Source of the DNA: Methanobacteriota archaeon
Lineage (GTDB): Archaea; Thermoplasmatota; Poseidoniia; Poseidoniales; Poseidoniaceae
DNA: 39,944 nucleotides
Direction of reading: 5' to 3'
Assembly: GCA_014240385.1 (NCBI GenBank)
Contig: JAAZXA010000095.1
Span: forward strand, 1-39,944
The translations under genes were made by a program, and so were the position numbers. A model generated the notes under the pieces. It saw only the letters and a program-made list of their open reading frames with translations. It did not search any database and was not told where the DNA came from. This document shows positions 1-9,294 of this stretch, piece after piece (the first letter of the stretch is position 1; each line of letters opens with the position of its first letter).

Positions 1-1987
1 CGCCCTCTGGCAATCCAGTCAATGTGTACTCTCCGGGTGAAGAGACGGTCTGCCAATCAAACCATACTGGTTCTGGGCCATCTTTACCTTCTTCATTACC
101 TTCTTCATTACCTTCTTCATTACCTTCTTCATTACCTTCTCCATCACTCATCATGTCCATGTAAAGGTCATACCAATCGAACAGCATGACAACGCCACCC
201 ATGCAGTTATCGGAATCATAATCGTCGAAGGTGACTAAAAGGTCAAGTGTTGCATTTCCAGTCATCATGTCTGGAGGTCCACCGCCTCCGCAATCCGCAC
301 CAAGACAGAAGTGGAATCCATAACTGTCGATTTCCCATCCATCGCCCTCGGCATCAATCTCTTCAAGAATGACTTCTACCTTGTAATCGCCATCACCAAG
401 CATACCGAGTGAAATATTGCTTTCATTCATGTCGAGGTGGTGAGTACTGAGCAATGTGCTATCCTCATCATTGTAGAGATTGAGTGTTGCAGAGAGGTCT
501 GGTCCATCGCCACCCTCGCCCTCAGGGGCTTCTCCTTCATCTGCTCCGTTCTCACAATCCCAAGTGCCGTCATTGACGACATCCATGTTGACTGTGCTTC
601 CGTTGGCATCATTGCAGTCAAACCAACTGTCATGGTCATTGGTAAAGTTTCCATCACCATCGGAATCGACACTTGAATCCATGTCTTGTGGCTCATCGCT
701 GCCATCTTCACAGTCTTCCATGCCATCGTTGACCCAGCTGAAATATATCTCATCGCCGTTGCCGCAGACAAAGGTTGGGCCATCGCCGCCTTGTCCGCCG
801 CCAGTTCCGCTATCGATATAATATCCTACGAATATCTCATCACCAGAGTCGTATGTGTTCTCTAACCATGCATAAATTGTTGGACCATCGTTGCCGCCAC
901 CGTCGTTGTAAACGTACAGCGTCATGTTAGTTCCTTCGAAGAGAAGGCTATCATCTGTGAGATCAGTGACTGACACTTCCATAGCGTATTCACCATCTTC
1001 GAATGTCGATGACCCATCTTCGTATTCAAACATTCCATATTCATCGGCTGTAAAGTCCATATCAAGGCCATAAAACTCCATTTGGTTTGCATCAAGTATT
1101 GAGACCTGAATGTTCAATGATGACTGATTGGCTTCATATCCATAACTTGAAATCCCCAATGTACCATCATAGTAGTTGACATAGACATCAATCATGGAAG
1201 GTGGTCCAGTTTGACAAGTTCCAGTTCCAACTTCGAACATGTAATGAGCATCACTGCCTGGAATTACTTTGCCCTCAGAATCTAAGAGCATTCCCTTGAT
1301 TTCATAGCATGCATCTCCCAATTGTCCAACTAGGATTTCGATTGAAGTTTCTTGGCCAACCATGGACAGGGCTTCAGAGCCACTTCCAACTTGGCTAGAT
1401 TGATCATCAAGAACTTCCCACTGAAGGGTATAGTCCTCTGCTTCGTTAAGGCCTTCTACATCAGCAAAGAAGGCTATGGAGTCACCAGTATCGAACCAGG
1501 ATGAACCATTCCACCACATGTGAGGTCCGCTTGGCCCGGTTCCTTGGCACATACCTGCGCCAACATCGAAGGACATTGAGGAGCCATCTACGAATCCTCC
1601 TCCATTATCGTAAAGTTCTCCTATCAGGTTGAAACAATCTTCAGTTAAGTTCTCGAATGATAGATCATACTCAAATGTGTCTCCAGATGCAGGAGCAGAA
1701 ATAGTCTCTGTCCCACTATCAATTTCACTCATATTCATATCTTCTAGTTTCCATTCTACTGTATATCCCGGAATTGAATCTAGGCTACCTCCAGATATAT
1801 TAGTTTCAACTGTATCTCCGGCATCCCAGTGTGATTGAGTCATGTCAACTTGAATCCATTCTCCGTTTTGGCCAGCGGCGGATACCAGTGGTATTCCGGC
1901 TGAAAATGCCGACATTATCATCATCATACTGAAAACCAGGCTTTTTGCACGCCTGGGCTGTTCTTTCACTCTTGCAATAGGGCTCAT
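1..1987 (-). CDS. Partial secreted/surface protein with signal peptide and Asp-rich Ca-binding-like loops (C-terminus outside window)
   Basis: Minus-strand frame open from ATG at 1987-1985 to the window edge: MSPIARVKEQPRRAKSLVFSMMMIMSAFSAGIPLVSAAGQNGEWIQVDMTQSHWDAGDTV... plus internal VDSDGDGNFTNDHDSWFDCNDANG. Absent from the ORF track because it runs off the edge. Confidence 0.85.
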   Translation of the reverse strand, partial: MSPIARVKEQPRRAKSLVFSMMMIMSAFSAGIPLVSAAGQNGEWIQVDMTQSHWDAGDTVETNISGGSLDSIPGYTVEWKLEDMNMSEIDSGTETISAPASGDTFEYDLSFENLTEDCFNLIGELYDNGGGFVDGSSMSFDVGAGMCQGTGPSGPHMWWNGSSWFDTGDSIAFFADVEGLNEAEDYTLQWEVLDDQSSQVGSGSEALSMVGQETSIEILVGQLGDACYEIKGMLLDSEGKVIPGSDAHYMFEVGTGTCQTGPPSMIDVYVNYYDGTLGISSYGYEANQSSLNIQVSILDANQMEFYGLDMDFTADEYGMFEYEDGSSTFEDGEYAMEVSVTDLTDDSLLFEGTNMTLYVYNDGGGNDGPTIYAWLENTYDSGDEIFVGYYIDSGTGGGQGGDGPTFVCGNGDEIYFSWVNDGMEDCEDGSDEPQDMDSSVDSDGDGNFTNDHDSWFDCNDANGSTVNMDVVNDGTWDCENGADEGEAPEGEGGDGPDLSATLNLYNDEDSTLLSTHHLDMNESNISLGMLGDGDYKVEVILEEIDAEGDGWEIDSYGFHFCLGADCGGGGPPDMMTGNATLDLLVTFDDYDSDNCMGGVVMLFDWYDLYMDMMSDGEGNEEGNEEGNEEGNEEGKDGPEPVWFDWQTVSSPGEYTLTGLPEG
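84..143 (-). repeat. In-frame 12-bp tandem repeat (ttaccttcttca, about 5 units, last imperfect) encoding (GNEE)n
   Basis: Direct reading: units at 84-95, 96-107, 108-119, 120-131, and imperfect 132-143. Confidence 0.9.
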
Positions 1988-2081
1988 CGGGCTGCCGTAC
2001 AACTATTTGTACTTAAAACAAACACCAACAATAACAGGTTTTTGTAAGCAGACTCATCAATGAAAGCCGATTCGAGAAAAT

Positions 2082-3128
2082 ATGCCACGCAAAGCAGTTG
2101 CTGTTCTTTCTGCAAGTGGGCTAGTAGGTCAACGTTTCCAACAACGCCTTTGTGAGCACCCTTGGTTTGAATGTGTAGCAGTAGCAGGAAGTCCGATGAG
2201 TGAAGGGCGGAAATTGAGCGAAATCCCATGGCGTTTGGATGAGGCTCGCCCAAATTTGCCTGAATTAACTGTTTTGGGTTTGAATTCCTTGGTCGATGAA
2301 CTCCTTAAATTGGAAGTGGAAATTGTTTTTTCCGCTCTACCTTCTGAAATTGCTTTTGATGTTGAGCCGGTGATTGCGGCTGCTGGCATTTCCGTCCTTT
2401 CCAATGCTAGTGCTTATCGTTGTATTACAGGGGTCCCCTTGGTCATCGCAGATCTGAATCCCCATCATTTAACACATTGGAAAAAATCTGCACTTGGGCC
2501 AATAGCCTGCTCTACGAATTGTACGGTCATTCCTATCGTCTTACCTTTGAAACCGCTTTGGGACATGGTTGGCTTCAATCAGGTTTCAATACGAACTGAA
2601 CAAGCATTATCAGGCGGAGGATGGGGATTACTTTCTTCGGGTATTGCAGATGATAATTGTGAAATTCCAGGTGAGGCAGAAAAAATCGAGCAAGAACTTC
2701 TTCATCTTCTTGGGCGAGTTAGTATTGAAGGAGTTTCACCTACAACGATTGGAATCGATGTGGATTGTGAAAGGGTCAGTGAACGCGATGGTCACTTAGT
2801 ACATGTGGAAGTTGAGTTGAATAGAGAGGCAAGTTTGTCAGAAATAAAAGAATGGATGGCAGCATGGAGCGATAGACCACAGCATCTGAAATTACCTTCT
2901 GCACCCGATAGCCCTGTCATTATCATCGATGGTTTGCCATCTAGAGAGATATATCTGATGGCAGGTGGAGAGGGATTGAAGTCCGGCATGTCGGTAGTAG
3001 TTGGGAACTTGAAAATGGATAAAGCCACATTGTCTTTCTCTGCACTATCTCATAATACCATCAGAGGAGCGGCTGGTGGTTGCATTCTTCTGGCTGAATT
3101 AATGCACGCTGAAGGATTGCTAGATTGA
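2082..3128 (+). CDS. asd: Aspartate-semialdehyde dehydrogenase (archaeal/yeast-type)
   Basis: AVLSASGLVGQRFQQRLCEHPWFE N-terminal NADP site; ACSTNCTVIPIVLPLKPL active-site Cys region; QALSGGGWG. Confidence 0.9.
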   Translation: MPRKAVAVLSASGLVGQRFQQRLCEHPWFECVAVAGSPMSEGRKLSEIPWRLDEARPNLPELTVLGLNSLVDELLKLEVEIVFSALPSEIAFDVEPVIAAAGISVLSNASAYRCITGVPLVIADLNPHHLTHWKKSALGPIACSTNCTVIPIVLPLKPLWDMVGFNQVSIRTEQALSGGGWGLLSSGIADDNCEIPGEAEKIEQELLHLLGRVSIEGVSPTTIGIDVDCERVSERDGHLVHVEVELNREASLSEIKEWMAAWSDRPQHLKLPSAPDSPVIIIDGLPSREIYLMAGGEGLKSGMSVVVGNLKMDKATLSFSALSHNTIRGAAGGCILLAELMHAEGLLD

Positions 3129-3164
3129 GTGCATGCTGTGAAAGGACTCATATGGGATTCGTGA

Positions 3165-4262
3165 TTGGGACGCGTTGGTGAGTTGATGGGAGAGGTATCT
3201 GTTCTTTCTGACCAAACACTTCATCAACTCAATGATGAGGCTGGAAAACGCTGGCCTGGAGCATGGGATGAATCAACTCAACGTGTTCAGGTACTAATAC
3301 TCTGCAAACGTAGAGAGCGAGTAATTCTTGAACAACATGGTGCTACTATTCAGCACCAACAACCCGTCTTTGGATTATTCCATCGCCCACGTCATTCGCT
3401 ACATTTGTTTGAATCTCAAGGATTCAATCATCGTGATGCATCCTTTCAATTCCTCGATATTGCAACTGCTGAGTTAGGGGCATGGCTCCAACATTTGATT
3501 ACTAATGATGGCTGGAAGCGAAGTTCTACCACGATATGTCCGCTTCCTTCAGGTGCTAATGTGCCAATGCAAAGGCGCTTTGAGAATCACACAATCCTTA
3601 CATTCAGGCATCCGGATTTACCGGAATTACAGAGGTTATATCTTGCAATGCCATTGGGAAGTGTTGTTGGTAAGGCCTACATTTCATATCCACCTGGTAG
3701 TGAAGCAAAGGAATCGGATCCTGTACCGAAGGTGGAAAGAACTCCCGCCTCAACACATGTGGCTCCAACTATTCCCAAACCATCATCTGAACCCGAGAAA
3801 GAAGTTGGATTGGAAGACCTTGCTGCTGAAATGGAAAAGGAAGAAGATTCAGAAGTGAATGAATTATTCGATGGGTTCAGTGCTGACTTGTTAGAGAGTG
3901 TTACTCATTCTGCTGCAGGTGAAGTAGAAGTAGAAACAGAAGTAGAAACTCCTCCGGTTCCAGAAATAATAGAACCAGAGGTCGTGATTAAGGAAGTTCC
4001 AATTATTGAAGATGCACCTCTGCCAAAGAAAGTAGAAACTCCTGCAGCCCCAACTCCAAGCAATAAAGAAAGGCATTCGATGCCTGTACCTTCTGATGGT
4101 GGCGTGGTTGATTCTTTCAGAGCAGTCGTTAGAGAATTATTGGCTGAAGGTATGGAGGCCACAGATATGATGGGAGATCCTAGGTTTGCAGAAGCCAGTG
4201 AATTTTGTGAGGCTGCTGGTGTCGATACATGGCCTATGTTTATGGAAATGACCGGTAATTAG
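3165..4262 (+). CDS. Hypothetical protein with Glu/Pro/Val-rich central linker and conserved-looking C-terminal tail (likely start ATG 3186)
   Basis: Long ORF between asd and the zinc-ribbon gene; no family recognised. Confidence 0.65.
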   Translation: MGRVGELMGEVSVLSDQTLHQLNDEAGKRWPGAWDESTQRVQVLILCKRRERVILEQHGATIQHQQPVFGLFHRPRHSLHLFESQGFNHRDASFQFLDIATAELGAWLQHLITNDGWKRSSTTICPLPSGANVPMQRRFENHTILTFRHPDLPELQRLYLAMPLGSVVGKAYISYPPGSEAKESDPVPKVERTPASTHVAPTIPKPSSEPEKEVGLEDLAAEMEKEEDSEVNELFDGFSADLLESVTHSAAGEVEVETEVETPPVPEIIEPEVVIKEVPIIEDAPLPKKVETPAAPTPSNKERHSMPVPSDGGVVDSFRAVVRELLAEGMEATDMMGDPRFAEASEFCEAAGVDTWPMFMEMTGN

Positions 4263-4320
4263 GTTTGTTTGGCAGCAAAGGATTCAAGACGGGGCCGCGT
4301 CAGCCGCTATTTGAACGAGC

Positions 4321-4668
4321 ATGCCCTATTGCACCAATTGTGGATTACCGCAACAAAATGGCATTGTACAATGCCAGTCATGCGCAAGTCAACTTCCAGG
4401 TCAACAATTAATGGCAAGGCTAGAAACCGAGGCAGCTAATATTCGTCGCGCTGCGGCTGTGAACAATGCCTCTGCTCAACGACAAAACAGTTTTGCACAG
4501 CCTCAAAATAGCCAGACGGCTCAAGTTCGAGCCCCAGTACAAGCAAATCAAACAGCACAGCCATCGCAAATGTCGACACTTGATAGACTAGAAGAAATGC
4601 GCAGGCAAGCAGATTCTCTCGCACAGAAGAAGTACTTGGATCAACAGGGTAGACCACTTAGTTGGTGA
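4321..4668 (+). CDS. Small N-terminal zinc-ribbon protein with Gln-rich tail
   Basis: MPYCTNCGLPQQNGIVQCQSCASQLPG (CxxC...CxxC); stop overlaps next gene's start in GTGA. Confidence 0.7.
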   Translation: MPYCTNCGLPQQNGIVQCQSCASQLPGQQLMARLETEAANIRRAAAVNNASAQRQNSFAQPQNSQTAQVRAPVQANQTAQPSQMSTLDRLEEMRRQADSLAQKKYLDQQGRPLSW

Positions 4669-5270
4669 TTCACATTCGCCTGCGCCAATTGGCCATCAGG
4701 CTCTCCAAGTTAATTCCTCATCCACATTGTGATGTTCTTCTTGAGCAATATGCTACTGAAGGAAATTTGGCGGCTGAATGGCTATCAAAAATGGATGGAC
4801 TTGAAGGTTGTAGGGTTGCAGACCTTGGGGCTGGGAATGGTATTCTCGGGATTGGGGCAAATCTTCTCGGGGCCGAAAAGGTTTGGTTGATTGAATGCGA
4901 TGAGGAAGTTGCTGAAACTGCAAAAAAAAACAGTGAAGAGTTTTCGCAAGTTGAAGTCCTCTTACACCAAATAACTGGCACATTACCTTCGGAAATAAAA
5001 CCTCAAACTATCATCATGAATCCTCCTTGGGGCACACAAAAAAAAGCCGCTGATAAACCGTTCCTCCTTGCTGCAATGCACTCATCTGCTAACCTCATTC
5101 ATTTGATGCACAGTGCCAAAAGCACCCATATTGCAACAATGGCAAAAGAAGAAGGATGGAATGCCGAAGTTCAGATGGAAGCGGAGTTCAGATTGCCTGC
5201 AAAGTACTTCCATCACACCTCAAGAAGTAGTACAACAGCCGTAAAATGCTGGAGATTATGGCGCCTCTGA
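4662..5270 (+). CDS. METTL5-like SAM-dependent (rRNA adenine-N6) methyltransferase
   Basis: SAM motif VADLGAGNGILGIGANLLGAEKVWLIECDEE; catalytic motif MNPPWGTQKKAADKPFL resembling the NPPFGT motif of METTL5; KYFHHTS near C-terminus. Confidence 0.75.
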   Translation: MVIHIRLRQLAIRLSKLIPHPHCDVLLEQYATEGNLAAEWLSKMDGLEGCRVADLGAGNGILGIGANLLGAEKVWLIECDEEVAETAKKNSEEFSQVEVLLHQITGTLPSEIKPQTIIMNPPWGTQKKAADKPFLLAAMHSSANLIHLMHSAKSTHIATMAKEEGWNAEVQMEAEFRLPAKYFHHTSRSSTTAVKCWRLWRL

Positions 5271-5280
5271 AGGGGTTGGG

Positions 5281-6750
5281 TTGAAATGCGGACAGCCGAC
5301 CGCCCCGCCATATGTCCAGCCCAATGGGTGGGAAGCGGAGTCGATTCTAATGAGTAGTACAAGTATCATAACCCCCGGTGAAAACATCGCATCGGCAGCA
5401 GACTGGAAAGCCGGAGAAGGCACCATGATTCAAGGAGAACAAGTCATATCAACAATGACTGGAATTGTAAACTTCAATCAAGATGAAAAAACTATTTCAA
5501 TTGCTTCAGATTGCAAAGGTGTTCCTGAAGTCAACGTTGGAGATACCGTAATTGCTGAAATTGCAAAGATTCGAGAGTCCATGTTGGAAGCAAGAATCTT
5601 GCACGTCGAAGGCGATGATGGAAGGGAACCAATGCCACAGCACCTTTACGGCCAAATCCACGTAACCAAAATGGTAGACCGTTATCTCCACGATGCAAGT
5701 GATGGTGTACGCCGAAGAGATATCATCAGAGCAACTGTCACAGATAACAAGCCAGTTATTCGCCTCGACATGAGAAGTGGCGATGATTGTGGAGTTCTAC
5801 AAGCGATTTGCCCTCAGTGTGGAAACCAATTAATTACCGCAGAACATGAGGATTGGAATGTGGCTTGCAGTTATTGCAATTATCTCTCATTTAGAGCATT
5901 ATCTAAATCATTTGGACTTGGCTATAACTCTTCATCAGATGATACTCCAGATTACAATAAATCAGGCAAGCGATGGGGCAAGGAAGCAGAGCAGTATTTT
6001 GCAATTGGTCCTGCCGCACGCTCAAACCTAATCGCCACTGATTTCCGCAACGACGGCCGAGAGGTTGAACACTTCCGTTTCGAAGGCACAGGTGGCGGTG
6101 GCGGTGGACGTGGTGGAGGCCGAAAAGAAAGACCCACTGGAAGAAAGATCTTCGTTGGAGGATTATCCAGAGAAGTTAGCGATGATGACCTACTTGAAGC
6201 CTTCAAGAAATTCGGAAAAGTCGTAGACCACGTAGTAATGAAAGACCGAGAAACTGGTAATAACCGCGGCTTCGGGTTCGTCACATTTGCAAAAGATGAG
6301 GATGGAGATAAAGCAATTTCTGGCCTCAATAAACAGGACTTCATGGGTCGCAGGCTAACTGTTAATGATGCAGGCGACAAAAAAGGCGACAAAAAGCCAC
6401 AAAAGAAGGTTGAAGGAACCAGACTCTATGTGGGTGGCTTACCATGGAAAATCAACAACGCGGAACTGACCAAGGTTTTCTCAGAACATGGTAAGGTAAA
6501 CGATTGCCACATCGTCATGGACGGCGACCGCTCGAAGGGGTTCGGATTCGTCACCGTAGATGATGAAAGTGCAGACAAAGTCATCGAATCACTCGATGGC
6601 CAAGAAATCCAAGGTCGCAGATTGAAAGTAGCAAAGGCCAAGGCCCGCAGCGATAGCAAGGGAGGAAGAAGAGACAACCGAAATGGCGGAAAACCTCAAC
6701 GCACTTCTCGTGAAATGCAAGCCCGTAAGGAAGAAGGCCTGAAGGATTGA
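5281..6750 (+). CDS. csl4: Exosome subunit Csl4 (S1 + zinc ribbon) fused to two C-terminal RRM domains; likely start ATG 5350
   Basis: N-terminal Csl4 features (ITPGENI, S1-like ..., CPQCGNQLI...CSYCNYLS zinc ribbon), Gly-rich linker, then two RRMs: RNP2 IFVGGL / RNP1 RGFGFVTF and RNP2 LYVGGL / RNP1 KGFGFVTV. Confidence 0.87.
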   Translation: MKCGQPTAPPYVQPNGWEAESILMSSTSIITPGENIASAADWKAGEGTMIQGEQVISTMTGIVNFNQDEKTISIASDCKGVPEVNVGDTVIAEIAKIRESMLEARILHVEGDDGREPMPQHLYGQIHVTKMVDRYLHDASDGVRRRDIIRATVTDNKPVIRLDMRSGDDCGVLQAICPQCGNQLITAEHEDWNVACSYCNYLSFRALSKSFGLGYNSSSDDTPDYNKSGKRWGKEAEQYFAIGPAARSNLIATDFRNDGREVEHFRFEGTGGGGGGRGGGRKERPTGRKIFVGGLSREVSDDDLLEAFKKFGKVVDHVVMKDRETGNNRGFGFVTFAKDEDGDKAISGLNKQDFMGRRLTVNDAGDKKGDKKPQKKVEGTRLYVGGLPWKINNAELTKVFSEHGKVNDCHIVMDGDRSKGFGFVTVDDESADKVIESLDGQEIQGRRLKVAKAKARSDSKGGRRDNRNGGKPQRTSREMQARKEEGLKD

Positions 6751-6760
6751 GTGAATCATA

Positions 6761-8485
6761 ATGGCAGAGAAAGAACCTGAGTGGTTACTTCTCGACGGCT
6801 ATGAAGATGAGCCAGCAGCATTTGGAGTCCCTCCTTACATTGGATTCCACATTAGATACATCGCAGGAGTCTTTGAATCTCAAAATATTCCCTACCGATA
6901 TTTGACTATTGACCAGTGGAGACGGCAAAGATTTTCTCTCCAAAACAGTGCTGGGATCGTTGTTCTTGCTGGCGCAGTTGTACCGGGTAAATACCTGCGT
7001 GGAACACCAATCAGCGAAAGAGAAGTCAATGAAGTCCTACGTGCAGCACCACCGGATATTCCAGTATTATGCGGGGGCTGGGCAATCCGATTATGGCGCC
7101 AAGCAGGTTGGTTACCTTTGCGCAAAAATCTCTTTCTTGCAGTACAAGATACCGATGCAACTCTGGCTCACTATCTCGATTCAAATGAGTGGAAACATCA
7201 ACGCAGAAACACAGAGCAATGGTCAAAATGGGCATCTGCTGGAGCCTCATCAAAGGCAATCACTGATCACCCTGACTTGAACGGGCCATTGACTTACGAA
7301 GTAGAAGTTTATCAAGGCTGTGTGCGCTACAAACAAGGTTGTAAATTCTGTATTGAACCAAAGAAAGGAGTGCCAATTTGGCGAACTCCTGAAGATATCA
7401 TCAACGAGGTCAAATTGGCTCATGATTGTGGGGTAAAACACGTCAGATTAGGAGGGATGACTGATGTCTTCACTTACATGGCTGAAGGAGTTGTGGAAAT
7501 GGAATATCCAATCCCAAACCCCGAACCGATTGCAAACTTATTACATGGCTTAAGAGAAGATGAAAGGTTGGATATTTTGGCAGTTGATAATGGCAATCCA
7601 TCAATAATTGCAGAAAACATTGAGCCCTCAACTGAAATCACCAAAACTCTCTGTGACACACTTTCAGATGGTAGTGTCCTTTCATTTGGCTTAGAAAGTG
7701 CAGACCCTGAAGTTCATACTGAAAATTGGCTTAACTGTTCAGTTGAGCAACTCAAATCTGCAGTTCGTTTAATCAACAAATACGGAAGAGAAAAAGGGGA
7801 GAGGGGACTACCAAAACTGCTACCTGGACTCAACTTCATCGCTGGACTAAATGGTGAAACTACTGAATCTTATAATTATAACAAAAAATTACTATCATCA
7901 CTAATAGATGATGGCCTACAACTTCGTAGAATCAATATTCGGCAAGTTGAAGGTGAGGGTTTTCAGAAAATAGAAGAGAAACCATTCCGCCAATTCAAGG
8001 AGTGGGTTCGCGATGAAATCGATGCGCCATTACTGCAGGAAATGTTTCCAACCGGACAAGTATTGAAGAGAGTATATTGGGAGAGTCATAACAATCGGAT
8101 TAGACTTCCTTCAAACCTTTCAGAAGAACATCGCAGCTCGTCAATTCATGGCAAAGCAGGCGTTTCATTTGGCCGTCAAATCGGCGCCTACCCTATTCTA
8201 ATTGGCGCTTCTTATCTGATTCCATTGGAAAGTGAATCAGATATTGTGGTGACATCACATGGAAAGAGAAGTATTACTGGGGTCGAAATAGGCTTAGATA
8301 TCAATTCGGTTAGTCAGGCACAATTACAAGCAATTCCTGGCATTGGTGAGAAAACGGCATGGAGAATTGTTAGCAGCCGCGCTAAAAGAATGCGGAAAAA
8401 CCGTGATGTGCCTGCGTTTGAGTCTTTGGAAGATGCCTTTGAAGGCGAAGTTCCAGAATTAGTTTTTACAATCTTCAATTCTTAG
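6761..8485 (+). CDS. Radical SAM protein with C-terminal helix-hairpin-helix (COG1031-type)
   Basis: YQGCVRYKQGCKFCIEPKKGVPIWR radical-SAM Cys motif; LRLGGMTDVF-like strand; C-terminal IPGIGEKTAWRIVSSRAKR HhH. Confidence 0.82.
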   Translation: MAEKEPEWLLLDGYEDEPAAFGVPPYIGFHIRYIAGVFESQNIPYRYLTIDQWRRQRFSLQNSAGIVVLAGAVVPGKYLRGTPISEREVNEVLRAAPPDIPVLCGGWAIRLWRQAGWLPLRKNLFLAVQDTDATLAHYLDSNEWKHQRRNTEQWSKWASAGASSKAITDHPDLNGPLTYEVEVYQGCVRYKQGCKFCIEPKKGVPIWRTPEDIINEVKLAHDCGVKHVRLGGMTDVFTYMAEGVVEMEYPIPNPEPIANLLHGLREDERLDILAVDNGNPSIIAENIEPSTEITKTLCDTLSDGSVLSFGLESADPEVHTENWLNCSVEQLKSAVRLINKYGREKGERGLPKLLPGLNFIAGLNGETTESYNYNKKLLSSLIDDGLQLRRINIRQVEGEGFQKIEEKPFRQFKEWVRDEIDAPLLQEMFPTGQVLKRVYWESHNNRIRLPSNLSEEHRSSSIHGKAGVSFGRQIGAYPILIGASYLIPLESESDIVVTSHGKRSITGVEIGLDINSVSQAQLQAIPGIGEKTAWRIVSSRAKRMRKNRDVPAFESLEDAFEGEVPELVFTIFNS

Positions 8486-8498
8486 CCATACCCCCTAG

Positions 8499-9254
8499 AT
8501 GTTTTCAACTACCACCTCATGCTGCTCACCAATGGAAGCCCTGCTATCGGCCGCTAAGTCTCTCTCTGCAGATTGCCGCGCAATTGCTGATAAAACACTA
8601 GTGAGTTCAGATAAAGTTGGGCTTTTTTACAATCCCTTGGAATATGCTTGGGCTCCACATCGTGAGTACATTCAGCGCTTCGGCGGTCTTGGTGCTAAGA
8701 CCTTGTTAGTTGGAATGAACCCCGGTCATGGCATGGGAAATACAGGTGTTCCATTCGGTTGTCCTGAACAAGTTCGTGAGACTCTTGGGATACGCGACTT
8801 AGAAGTTCATCAACCTCCTGTCCTCCACCCAAAGCGGCCTATTTACGGACTTGATTGCCCAAAGCCAGAAGTTTCTGGTCGGCGAATTTGGTCATTTCTA
8901 AGTGAATTGTATGGCAGTCCTGAAAAAATCCATCAAAATGTGTACATTGTCAATCACTGTCCATTGTGGATTTTTACCCCTACTGGAGGAAACTTAACTC
9001 CTGACAAGTTGAATAATGTCGAAGGTGGCAAATTATTACAACGCTGTGATCAACATTTGCTTGAAGTGGCAAAAATTCTTGATGTGAATAGAATTATTGC
9101 TGTTGGAAATTATTCTCACAAGAGAATATCTTCCTTAGATCATGGCGTAATTCTGATGAAAATCCCCCATCCGAGCCCAGCAAGTCCTTTGGCAAACCGA
9201 AATGGCGGAGCGGATTGGAGAGCCATTGTTAGAGGGGTATTGTTTCAAGACTGA
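8499..9254 (+). CDS. SMUG1-like (family 3) uracil-DNA glycosylase
   Basis: LVGMNPGHGMGNTGVPFG (motif 1), HPKRPIYGLDCPKPEVSGRRIWSF, VNHCPLWIFTPTGGNLTPDKL, IPHPSPASPLANRNGG (motif 2); all match the SMUG1 signature layout. Confidence 0.87.
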   Translation: MFSTTTSCCSPMEALLSAAKSLSADCRAIADKTLVSSDKVGLFYNPLEYAWAPHREYIQRFGGLGAKTLLVGMNPGHGMGNTGVPFGCPEQVRETLGIRDLEVHQPPVLHPKRPIYGLDCPKPEVSGRRIWSFLSELYGSPEKIHQNVYIVNHCPLWIFTPTGGNLTPDKLNNVEGGKLLQRCDQHLLEVAKILDVNRIIAVGNYSHKRISSLDHGVILMKIPHPSPASPLANRNGGADWRAIVRGVLFQD

Positions 9255-9294
9255 CCGGCCGGCCTTTCTTAAGTAGAACCGCACTTCGCAAGTC

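Noticed and set aside
84-143. Possible CRISPR-like array at the left edge
   Set aside because: 12-bp contiguous in-frame tandem repeat with no spacers; coding microrepeat.
427-821. ORFs 427-783 (-), 437-676 (+), 480-821 (+)
   Set aside because: They lie within the long minus-strand secreted-protein frame (phase of 1987), which has signal peptide and Ca-loop motifs; these are shadow ORFs.
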